From NCBI GenBank assembly GCA_002340305.1, contig DDLU01000073.1:1-11743 (forward strand): a DNA stretch of 11,743 bases, read 5' to 3'. The position numbers and the translations under genes are program-made. Below are positions 5,533 through 11,736 of this stretch, in pieces. The notes below the pieces were generated by a model. It saw nothing but the letters and a program-made list of their open reading frames with translations. It searched no databases and was not told the origin of the DNA. Position 1 is the first letter of the stretch. Each line of letters opens with the position of its first letter. This DNA is from Desulfovibrio sp. UBA2564 (GTDB lineage: Bacteria > Desulfobacterota > Desulfovibrionia > Desulfovibrionales > Desulfovibrionaceae).

Positions 5533-5948
5533 TGGTTGAGCAAAATATTACCAGTAATGATTATTCCGAAATATTGGACACACCCGATTCGGAACAACCT
5601 GCTAAGCGTGATCCCATCCAAGTAGAAAATGCGCTTCAGCACGCCTCTCAAAACTTGCGCCATAAACGATGGTTGTTCCGGTTTGGTATCTCAATTATCT
5701 GTTTTAACTATTTGGCGATTATATATTTGTTTTTATGCCCTTGGGGGCAGGGGCTTTTCCTAAGTCTGTGCGAGAAGACTCAGTTTGCCCTAGGATTGCC
5801 CTTAGCTTATCTGACTGCTTCAACTCTTTTTCTTATCTTTTTTGTCATCTCCGTGTTCGGTGGATCGAAGAAAGATACCTCATCTGACGTTTCCAAAACA
5901 ATTGTAACGTTAGCTGAAACTGCCACGAAATATATGGCAAAAAATTAG
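5532..5948 (+). CDS. Small two-helix membrane protein, partner of the ImmA-type peptidase
   Basis: No family is recognised. The 138 residues divide into a polar N-terminal domain (1-46, acidic then basic, ending NLRHKRW) and a first membrane segment at about 50-69 (FGISIICFNYLAIIYLFL). A short loop with CPWGQG and LCEKTQ follows, then a second membrane segment at about 88-110. The short basic-then-polar tail starts GGSKKD and has a C-terminal helix (SKTIVTLAETATKYMAKN). Positive residues flanking both segments predict both ends in the cytoplasm. The ATG shares one base with the TAA of the peptidase gene (TAATG), so the two are translated together. There is no good Shine-Dalgarno of its own beyond this coupling. 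It could be a protease substrate, a membrane anchor for the peptidase, or a membrane-damaging effector held inactive. Function unproven. Confidence 0.75.
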   Translation: MVEQNITSNDYSEILDTPDSEQPAKRDPIQVENALQHASQNLRHKRWLFRFGISIICFNYLAIIYLFLCPWGQGLFLSLCEKTQFALGLPLAYLTASTLFLIFFVISVFGGSKKDTSSDVSKTIVTLAETATKYMAKN

Positions 5949-5969
5949 TTTGTTTTATTTAAGCATATC

Positions 5970-6686
5970 TTACCGCGAAATCTTCTCAATCTGTTGCTTC
6001 AGTGGCATAAAATCCGTGAATCTGTACCACGGATTGCTAAGCATCGCTGCATGCTCGATTTTCCCTTCCACATCACCTTTTTGAAATTTATCCATGACGA
6101 CTGCGGTGTCGGCACGCTTTTCAAAGGCGGCAAAGAAATCCCTCTGCGCTTGGGTCAATTCTCCGTAATTTGAAGAGCTGAATATTTCCTCAGCCAGTTC
6201 GGAATTAACTTCCCCGGCATAGCCGATGGATATCTTCTGGCTTTGCGAGATCAGCTTTGTGCAGATGCGGATTGCTGTATAGCTGGACATGGCGGCGAAA
6301 CCACGTTTGGCGGTTTCGGGTTGCACGAGGAAAGTGCGTGCATAGCAGCTATTACCAGCAACTTCTTTTGAGTAAATTCCAGTGTTGGAAAGTTTGGCTC
6401 CGGGAACTTTCTTGGGCGGAAGTCTCCAGCCCTGTTTTATGTCTATAAGTTCCACCCATGCAGCTTGTTTACCGTCCGGGTCCAGATAATAGTAAGTGTG
6501 AACATTGGCTCCGTTCTTGGTTTCTTTGAACTCTCCTTGATATTCCAGCCCATTGAATTTGATTGATAGGGCCGGGGATTTGGTGGAGTAAAAACCGTAT
6601 TTACCGGGAATTTTGCGGGCTCCTGTGCATGCTGCAAGGGTTAACATTAACAGCGTAAAAAGAAGTGCCAGAAGTATTTTCGACAT
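5970..6686 (-). CDS. Uncharacterised lipoprotein downstream of lpxB
   Basis: A 238-residue exported lipoprotein. The N-terminus is a type II signal peptide: Lys3, a hydrophobic core at 4-19 and the lipobox LAAC ending at Cys20. The residue at +2 is Gly, so sorting to the outer membrane is expected. The mature part is a mixed alpha/beta domain of no family I can name with confidence. It has two further cysteines (in NSCYAR and IRICTK) that could form a disulfide. The C-terminal helical part (about 180-238) contains QRDFFAAFEKRAD and the stretch NPWYRFTDFMPLKQQIEKI. It starts 29 bases after the lpxB stop with GGAG about 10 bases before the ATG, so it is probably co-transcribed with lpxB. It converges with the membrane-protein gene, leaving only 21 bases and no visible terminator between them. 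Confidence 0.85.
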   Translation of the reverse strand: MSKILLALLFTLLMLTLAACTGARKIPGKYGFYSTKSPALSIKFNGLEYQGEFKETKNGANVHTYYYLDPDGKQAAWVELIDIKQGWRLPPKKVPGAKLSNTGIYSKEVAGNSCYARTFLVQPETAKRGFAAMSSYTAIRICTKLISQSQKISIGYAGEVNSELAEEIFSSSNYGELTQAQRDFFAAFEKRADTAVVMDKFQKGDVEGKIEHAAMLSNPWYRFTDFMPLKQQIEKISR

Positions 6687-6715
6687 TTTGATCCGCTCCG
6701 GTTTCAGGTTGTGTT

Positions 6716-7843
6716 CTAAATGCTCTTCAAATCTTCCAATATGGTTTCGGCTGTTCGGGCTGCAACTCCCGGTTCACCTATCATTTCTCGCAATTCTTTT
6801 AATTCTGCACGTACTTTTTGCGCGGATTCAGGGAATCCTACCCACTGGCGAATCTGTTTGTAGAAATTATCCGCAGTGGCATTTTCAAGCAGGTATTCCG
6901 GTAGAATCAGTTTATCCGGGATGATGTTGGCGAGGCTGACATATTTGATGTTGAGGATCCTTTTTGCCAGAAATCCGCTTAGTGCTGACATCTTGTAGGC
7001 CACCAGAGTCGGGGTGCCGATCAAGGCGCATTCCAGTGTGGCAGTGCCTGAAGCAGCCATGATTGCGTTGGAATTGCGCATGAGGCGGTATCTGTTTTCC
7101 GGTTGATTGATTGTCACCGGGATATGATCGGGCCAGAAATGGCGTAGTTTTTCTTCTTTCACTCCCGGGGCACGGGCTATGGAAAATTTTAGTTCCGGGA
7201 AGTCTTTGGAAAGCCTTTCAGCTGCCATGGCGAATTCAGGGAGCAGGGAAGATATTTCCTTGCTGCGGCTACCCGGAAGAATCCCGATCAGATCCGGGTC
7301 AGGATTAATGGCATCGAGTTCATCAAGCGGTATAAGGTCCAGCAGGGGATGCCCCACGTACTGCGCATCTACACCGCGTTCTTTAAAAAATTGTTGCTCA
7401 AAGGGCAGGATGCACAGAATTTTGCGGACGTGCTTTTGCAGGAATTTTGCGCGTCCCTGTCGCCATGCCCAGATTTGGGGAGTGATATAATAGTAAACAG
7501 GTATATCCAATTTGCGGGCGATTTTGACTAAACGGAAGTTAAAGTCCGGGCAGTCTATGAGCACTATTGCCTTGGGGCGTTCAGCTTTGAGGATATCTTC
7601 AATCTGACCGAAAAGTTTAAGCAACCGTGGAAGCTTGGGCAAAACTTCGGTCAGTCCCACCAGCGAGATGAGTTGCATGGGATAACAGATATCGCAGCCT
7701 GCTTTTTCCATGGCAGATCCGCCCATGCCCATTACTTTCAGGCCGGGGTCACGCTCCATGAGTTCTTTGGCGAGGCGTGCACCATGCATGTCGCCGGAAG
7801 CTTCGCCTGCGTTGATCCAGATACTATTATTTTTAATACTCAT
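6716..7843 (-). CDS. lpxB: Lipid-A-disaccharide synthase
   Basis: LpxB is a peripheral inner-membrane GT-B glycosyltransferase. It condenses UDP-2,3-diacylglucosamine with lipid X to form the beta-1,6 disaccharide of lipid A. The 375 residues compare with 382 in E. coli. Diagnostic motifs are GEASGD at 13-18, LIDCPDFNFRL near 96-106, YYITPQIWAWR near 119-129, VGHPLLD, the nucleotide-binding LPGSRSKEI and SGTATLECAL, and PEYLLENAT toward the C-terminus. The start at 7843 gives a normal N-terminus (SIWINAGEASGD), though the ribosome site (GAGAAC) is weak. It stands apart from other lpx genes, with only a lipoprotein gene after it. A weak promoter candidate lies 30-60 bases upstream. Confidence 0.98.
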   Translation of the reverse strand: MSIKNNSIWINAGEASGDMHGARLAKELMERDPGLKVMGMGGSAMEKAGCDICYPMQLISLVGLTEVLPKLPRLLKLFGQIEDILKAERPKAIVLIDCPDFNFRLVKIARKLDIPVYYYITPQIWAWRQGRAKFLQKHVRKILCILPFEQQFFKERGVDAQYVGHPLLDLIPLDELDAINPDPDLIGILPGSRSKEISSLLPEFAMAAERLSKDFPELKFSIARAPGVKEEKLRHFWPDHIPVTINQPENRYRLMRNSNAIMAASGTATLECALIGTPTLVAYKMSALSGFLAKRILNIKYVSLANIIPDKLILPEYLLENATADNFYKQIRQWVGFPESAQKVRAELKELREMIGEPGVAARTAETILEDLKSI

Positions 7844-7875
7844 TATTTGTTCTCATAAATGTGGTTTAAAAGCGG

Positions 7876-7904
7876 ACAATACGTTTGCAGTCGCGAAAAA
7901 GCAA
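7876..7904 (-). promoter_or_regulatory. Weak promoter candidate for lpxB overlapping palindromes
   Basis: On the minus strand TTGCTT (7904-7899), a 17-base spacer and TATTGT (7881-7876) resemble a sigma-70 promoter, with three and four of six consensus matches. Its -35 box lies inside the palindrome GCAACGTTGC (7901-7910), next to TGCATGCA (7908-7915). A regulator bound there would block the promoter. Confidence 0.28.
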
Positions 7905-8057
7905 CGTTGCATGCAGTCTTTCGCACGTTGTGGTAATTTGGTAGGTGGAAGAAGATTATAAGGGGAACTACTTGCAATTATGAAGAAAATAGTGCTAAGG
8001 TTTAAAATGGTGTGAGATTGATGTTTTTAATTTTTTATCTGAATTAAGGAGTACTCA

Positions 8058-8318
8058 ATGGCACAAAAGAACGTAAAAAATATGATGGGCGTTCTGTCCG
8101 GAGTTTTTGCCCATACCGGTCACCTTTCCAAAGAAGAAGCCATGAAGATGGCAGGCATGAGTGAAGAAGAATTCAAAACCGTTTATGAGAAATCAGCAAA
8201 TGTGGTTAAAAAACTGGAAAGCTACGACTCCGCAGCTGAAAAATATGATAACTTTTCTGAGCATCTCTGGGAAGAACTTCAGGAATACGTTAAGAAGTTC
8301 GGTCCATTCGGTGTATAA
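8058..8318 (+). CDS. Small helical protein of unknown function, 86 aa
   Basis: I do not recognise this protein. Translation is well supported by AAGGAG 7-8 bases before the ATG and by a strong terminator 22 bases after the stop. The sequence is almost all helix-forming and charged. A first helix (NVKNMMGVLSGVFAHTG) is followed by a segment resembling a helix-turn-helix-sized bundle (LSKEEAMKMAGMSEEEFKTVYEKSANVVKKLESY). A third amphipathic helix (EHLWEELQEYVKKFG) and the end PFGV complete it. There are no cysteines, signal peptide or membrane segment, so it should be cytoplasmic. The KEEAMKMAGMSEEEF part loosely resembles a DNA-recognition helix pair but is too acidic to call. It is monocistronic, divergent from lpxB and convergent with pilD. 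Its codon use (GAA, AAA, CTG) looks native and well expressed. Confidence 0.85.
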   Translation: MAQKNVKNMMGVLSGVFAHTGHLSKEEAMKMAGMSEEEFKTVYEKSANVVKKLESYDSAAEKYDNFSEHLWEELQEYVKKFGPFGV

Positions 8319-8340
8319 TTAAACCTCAGTATGGAATATA

Positions 8341-8379
8341 AAAGGGAGGGAGCATTTTTGCTTCCTCCCTTTCCTTTTT
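8341..8379 (+). terminator. Rho-independent terminator of the 86-aa gene
   Basis: AAAGGGAGGGAGC (8341-8353) pairs with GCTTCCTCCCTTT (8360-8372) over 13 positions including one G-U pair, around the loop ATTTTT. CC and a five-T run ending at 8379 follow. It touches the stop codon of the convergent prepilin peptidase gene. On the minus strand the stem is followed by TATATTCC, so it may also slow that transcript. Confidence 0.9.
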
Positions 8380-9160
8380 AAATTAAGTACCAGTTCCAGA
8401 ATGGTTCGGCGTAAAGAATGGTCAGCATCGAACCTAAAGCCAGAAACGGCCCGAACGGTATCATTGATCCGTATTCCTGATCCTTATCCACTGCCATCAT
8501 GATCAGCCCTGCAACCAGCCCGGTGAAGGCCGAAACCGTGATTACTAACGGTAAATTTTGCGGTCCTGCCAGAGCACCGATCATAAACATTATTTTAACG
8601 TCACCGAGGCCCAGTCCTTCTACTCCTTTCAGGCCCCGGTATAGCAAGCGCAGGGACCAGAACAAGCCACCGCCGATTCCAGCACCCAGCAAAGCTCCTT
8701 CCCAGCCCAGGGGGGTGAGTAATGCCGCGCACGGCACGGCTGCGATTGAGCCGGGAACGGTGATGATGTCCGGCAGAATAAAGGTTTGCAGGTCAATGAA
8801 TGAGGCAACGATCATTAACCCGCCGAAAAACATGTACATTAACCACTGAATAGTAGGCCCGAAGGTCAGCATGAGCAACACTGCCCATGCAACAGAAACC
8901 GATTCGATAACGGCGTACATGGGACTTATTTTCTGTTTGCAGTCTGAGCATTTTCCGCCAAGCATAAAATAGCTGAGCAGCGGGATGTTTTCGTACCAGC
9001 GGATGGTATGCCCACAGTCGGGGCAGGTCGAGCGGCGCGGATTGGTGAGTGTTTGCCCGTTAATGTAGCGGAAGACACAGCATCCGTAAAAGCTGCCCAG
9101 CACAGCTCCGAACAGACCAGCCGCGACCAGTTGGAAAATATTGATGGAAATTAGATGCAT
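8378..9160 (-). CDS. pilD: Type IV prepilin leader peptidase / N-methyltransferase
   Basis: An inner-membrane aspartic protease (GspO/PilD family, A24A) that cleaves and N-methylates type IV prepilins and type II secretion pseudopilins. The 260 residues show the N-terminal methylase-type domain (GSFYGCCVFRYINGQ near 22-36). The zinc tetracysteine site is Cys46-x2-Cys49 and Cys71-x2-Cys74. The catalytic aspartates are Asp123 (DLQTFILPD) and Asp187 (GLGLGDVK), with IPFGPFLALG near the C-terminus. About seven or eight hydrophobic segments fit the family. With both domains present it is a full-length bifunctional enzyme. The start has AAGG about 6 bases upstream. No pilin or secretion gene is next to it, so it probably serves systems encoded elsewhere. 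Confidence 0.95.
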   Translation of the reverse strand: MHLISINIFQLVAAGLFGAVLGSFYGCCVFRYINGQTLTNPRRSTCPDCGHTIRWYENIPLLSYFMLGGKCSDCKQKISPMYAVIESVSVAWAVLLMLTFGPTIQWLMYMFFGGLMIVASFIDLQTFILPDIITVPGSIAAVPCAALLTPLGWEGALLGAGIGGGLFWSLRLLYRGLKGVEGLGLGDVKIMFMIGALAGPQNLPLVITVSAFTGLVAGLIMMAVDKDQEYGSMIPFGPFLALGSMLTILYAEPFWNWYLI

Positions 9161-9204
9161 GTTGACCTTAGATAACTTGAAGTTTTAGGGTGTCCCTGCA
9201 AAAA

Positions 9205-9243
9205 CAATTGATCCATACGTGGATACGATACATACGATAATTG
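9205..9243. repeat. Repeat-rich control region between pilD and the PaaK-like gene
   Basis: This 39-bp stretch holds the dyad ATCCA-TACG-TGGAT (9211-9224) and a tandem TACGATA (9224-9230 and 9233-9239). Short outer arms, CAATT and AATTG, bracket it. GATAAT (9235-9240) could be a -10 box for the plus-strand gene, but no good -35 stands 17 bases before it. The layout suggests an operator for one or both divergent genes. Confidence 0.4.
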
Positions 9244-9268
9244 AACAAGCTTTCTACGGAGACATAAA

Positions 9269-10558
9269 ATGGGCGGCAAATATAGATTCATACCGGAACT
9301 TAGTGCACAGGAATTGGCTGATAAACAGCTGGAAGGATTGAAGTGGACCGTTGAACATACAGCCGCTAACAGCCCTTTTTATCAGGCGCAATATAAAGAG
9401 CAGGGTGTAGAGGCTGGCGATATTAAGACTCTTGATGATATTCAGAAGCTTCCTTTCACCACTGCCGACCATCTTAAGGAAGGCTATCCGCTGCCGCTTC
9501 TTTCCGTACCTGAAGAAGATGTGGTTCGTATTCACGGTTCCAGCGGAACTACCGGAAAACGCAAGATTCTTTCCTACACCCGCAAGGACATCGAAACATG
9601 GAAAAACATGTTCGCCCGTTGTTACGAGCTGCCCGGGCTGACCACTCTTGACCGTGTGCAGGTCTGTGTGGGGTATGGCCTGTGGACTGCCGGAGCCGGA
9701 TTCCAGCTCGGCTCGGAACATTTCGGTGCCATGACTTTGCCTGTTGGACCGGGGATGCTTGAAATTCAGTTGCAGATTATGGAAGACCTTGGCGCAACCT
9801 GCCTTTGTTCTACTGCATCTATGGCCTTGTTGCTGGGCGAAGAGGCCCGCAAAGCTGGGATTGTAGAACGCTTGAAGCTTAAGCGTTGTATCTTCGGCGG
9901 TGAGTCTGCTTCGCCCAAGATGCGCAAGCAGTTCGAAGAAGCCCTCGGACTTGAGGGCAGCTATGATATTACCGGCATGACCGAGCTTTACGGTCCCGGT
10001 GCCGGAATTGAGTGTAATGCCCACGACGGCATTCACTACTGGGGTGATGAGTACATTGTCGAGATTATTGATCCGGCAACCCTCAAGCCTGTGCCGGATG
10101 GCGAAGTAGGGGAACTGGTTGTGACCACCCTGAATAAAGAAGCTTCTCCGCTGGTCCGTTACCGCACCCGCGACCTGACCCGGATCATTCCCGGTGAGTG
10201 TGCTTGCGGTTGCTCCATGCCTCGTCACGCTACCATTTCCGGAAGAAGTGATGATATGTTCATTTTTCGCGGAGTCAACATTTATCCCGGACAGATCGCT
10301 TCCGTGCTGGAAGCTTTTCCCGAAGCAAGTTCCGAGTACCAGATTTATCTGGAGCGGCGCGAAGGGCTGGATCACATGTCCGTTAAGGTTGAGCGCAATA
10401 TCGGAGTTTCCGAGGATAATGATGCAAATCTCGCCAAAGCAATCTGTGACGAGATCAGGAAATTTATCCTTGTCCGGGCCAATGTGGAAATCCTCAAGCC
10501 CGGTCTGCTGCCAAGAAGTTTCGCCAAGACCAAGCGGGTTTTTGACGAAAGAGCTTAA
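9269..10558 (+). CDS. PaaK-family acyl/aryl-CoA ligase (AMP-forming)
   Basis: A 429-residue adenylate-forming enzyme of the phenylacetate-CoA ligase family. It would activate a carboxylic acid with ATP and join it to CoA in the cytoplasm. Motifs: the P-loop SSGTTGKRK at 91-99; the A5 region YDITGMTELYGPG; VRYRTRDLT; the cysteine pair ECACGC; the hinge motif SGRSDDMFIFRGVNIYP; and the C-terminal lysine region RSFAKTKRVFD that should carry the catalytic lysine. Length is close to the usual 430-440. The start has CGGAG 8-9 bases upstream. Annotation as phenylacetate-CoA ligase is customary, but sulfate reducers carry several such paralogues. No indolepyruvate oxidoreductase or aromatic-degradation genes lie beside it, so the substrate is unknown. 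It appears monocistronic, ending just before a long hairpin. Confidence 0.92.
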   Translation: MGGKYRFIPELSAQELADKQLEGLKWTVEHTAANSPFYQAQYKEQGVEAGDIKTLDDIQKLPFTTADHLKEGYPLPLLSVPEEDVVRIHGSSGTTGKRKILSYTRKDIETWKNMFARCYELPGLTTLDRVQVCVGYGLWTAGAGFQLGSEHFGAMTLPVGPGMLEIQLQIMEDLGATCLCSTASMALLLGEEARKAGIVERLKLKRCIFGGESASPKMRKQFEEALGLEGSYDITGMTELYGPGAGIECNAHDGIHYWGDEYIVEIIDPATLKPVPDGEVGELVVTTLNKEASPLVRYRTRDLTRIIPGECACGCSMPRHATISGRSDDMFIFRGVNIYPGQIASVLEAFPEASSEYQIYLERREGLDHMSVKVERNIGVSEDNDANLAKAICDEIRKFILVRANVEILKPGLLPRSFAKTKRVFDERA

Positions 10559-10565
10559 TTCTGCT

Positions 10566-10638
10566 GCCTCCGGCGGCAAAAGGGTAAGGGGGAACTTTTT
10601 GGCTATAGCAAAAGTTCCCCCTTACCTTTTGAATCCCC
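10566..10638 (+). repeat. Intergenic hairpin element, copy 1 (probable bidirectional terminator)
   Basis: The element begins GCCTCCGGCGGCAAAAGGG and ends CCTTTTGAATCCCC. Between lies a long stem: AAAAGGGTAAGGGGGAAC... (10578 on) pairs with its complement up to 10630 with one bulged G, around a loop containing GGCTATAG (10601-10608). It begins 7 bases after the ligase stop and lies before the end of the convergent lipoprotein gene, so it probably ends transcripts from both sides. There is no classic T-run on the plus strand; on the minus strand CCCTTTTGCC follows the stem. A related copy lies at 11640-11736 in the opposite orientation. Confidence 0.75.
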
Positions 10639-10676
10639 AATCACCTCAAAACGCGTTGGCTGGGGTATGCTTTTTT

Positions 10677-11594
10677 TTATTTTAATCCCTTACAGATAAG
10701 ATCCAGATTCCCTGAGTACAATTTTAATAGCCTGTTCTTGGCACCGTCATCAGTTGAATCCATCTTTGTCAGCGTAGTCAGTACAACGGGCTTTGCTCCA
10801 TTGCTGACAATCACTTCATGAATCCTGTCCTGCGGCATGCGGTTGCAGATTACAGCTTTGATTTCATTTTCGCGGATGGACTCGCCAAGTGCGGCGATGT
10901 CTGAATCATCCCAATCAATCTGCTGTTTCTGGAAACTGTCCACCTCATCGATTCCAAATTCTGAAATTAAATACGCAAAGTCTCCGGTCAAGCTGATAAC
11001 TTCTACTGATTCAAGTTCGATTAGTCTCGATTCGTAGTTAGTGCGCAGTTTGAAGAGACCCTGTTTCAACGATTTAAGGTTGCTCTCAATTTGAAGCGTA
11101 TGATCAGGGTAAAGGGACATTAGATCCTTGGAAATGAAGTCTGCCATCTTGGTCAGGTTGCCCGGTGAACGCCAGATGTAGGGAGAAATTTTGCCGTTAA
11201 CTTCTTTAATCAGCTTAACTCCGGCCTGCATTTTATCGATGGGTGCGGCTCCGTCAATTTCCACAATGCGTACGTTTGCGCGTCTTGCGTATGGGTAAAG
11301 ATCATCATGATTCCAGATGGAACGGATGGTCACGCAGGCTGCCGCATTTGCAGCCTGCTCATTGAACTGGGCTGTGTGCTTTTTAAAATAGCGTGCATGG
11401 GAGTTCATGGAGTAGGTGGCCGGGACGGTCAGAATAGTCCTGATGCCTGTGCCGGCAACCAAGGTTTCAGTCAGTAGTTCTGTCGCGGTGAGCGAAGTGA
11501 GTATGCTCATGCTCGAAGTTTGCGGGAGAGTATTAGTCTGTTTATGACAACCCGTCAAAGAGAGCAGCATAATTAAAAGACATATTTTTTTCAT
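10677..11594 (-). CDS. ZnuA/TroA-like metal-ABC-transporter substrate-binding lipoprotein with altered ligands
   Basis: The 305-residue product starts with a lipoprotein signal peptide (KK at 2-3, hydrophobic core, lipobox LTGC ending at Cys16, +2 Lys). The rest has the cluster A-I binding-protein layout. There is an N-terminal lobe with an A.CVTIRSIWNHDDLYPYA stretch, and the central PYIWRSPGNLTKMADFI, matching the family's HxWLxPxNA..MA. A long linker helix (about 160-190), ISLTGDFAYLISEFGI (matching H.AF.YL...YGL) and a C-terminal lobe with ICNRMPQ follow. Two of the histidines that bind zinc or manganese in the family appear replaced: Tyr in PYIWRSP, and Thr or Gly in LTGDFAY. His66 (NSHARYF) may keep the first site. 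It may bind another ligand or have a changed role. AGGA lies 8 bases before the ATG. No permease or ATPase gene is visible; they may lie to the right of the window. Confidence 0.8.
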   Translation of the reverse strand: MKKICLLIMLLSLTGCHKQTNTLPQTSSMSILTSLTATELLTETLVAGTGIRTILTVPATYSMNSHARYFKKHTAQFNEQAANAAACVTIRSIWNHDDLYPYARRANVRIVEIDGAAPIDKMQAGVKLIKEVNGKISPYIWRSPGNLTKMADFISKDLMSLYPDHTLQIESNLKSLKQGLFKLRTNYESRLIELESVEVISLTGDFAYLISEFGIDEVDSFQKQQIDWDDSDIAALGESIRENEIKAVICNRMPQDRIHEVIVSNGAKPVVLTTLTKMDSTDDGAKNRLLKLYSGNLDLICKGLK

Positions 11595-11619
11595 ATCAGA
11601 ATCCTATAAATTAATCCTC

Positions 11620-11634
11620 TTGCCCGAAGGGCAA
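11620..11634. other. Small perfect hairpin upstream of the ZnuA-like gene
   Basis: TTGCCC-GAA-GGGCAA forms a 6-bp stem with a 3-base loop, 26 bases before the start codon. It lies where a promoter or leader would be. It could be an operator or the stub of the neighbouring repeat. Confidence 0.4.
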
Positions 11635-11639
11635 AATGA

Positions 11640-11736
11640 GGGATTCCAAAGGGCCTTGGTGCTCTGCTTGCAATATCCGTAAGACTCGAGCAGGAAGCTC
11701 TCGCCTAACGGCTATAGGCCTTTGGTCGCCGGAGGC
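11640..11736 (-). repeat. Intergenic hairpin element, copy 2 (opposite orientation)
   Basis: On the minus strand it begins GCCTCCGGCGACCAAAGG and ends CCCTTTGGAATCCC, matching the head and tail of copy 1. Its arms are CCAAAGGGCC (11646-11655) and GGCCTTTGG (11717-11725), with one bulge. Unlike copy 1, the interior is longer and carries a nested stem-loop (CGAGC-AGGAA-GCTCTCG, 11687-11703) inside ATCCGT/ACGG arms. The GGCTATAG octamer occurs here too (11710-11717). It lies upstream of the ZnuA-like gene, and probably downstream of a minus-strand gene beyond the window. Confidence 0.65.

Noticed and set aside
5086..5948. Prophage or integrative element remnant around the ImmA-type gene
   Set aside because: No integrase, repressor, attachment repeat or phage structural gene is visible; only the two genes differ from the surroundings.
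9254..10579. Open reading frame of 441 codons on the minus strand, antisense to the PaaK-like gene
   Set aside because: It mirrors a clearly functional ligase with all motifs on the plus strand. Long antisense frames arise from codon bias, its translation has no family features, and no suitable ribosome site is seen.
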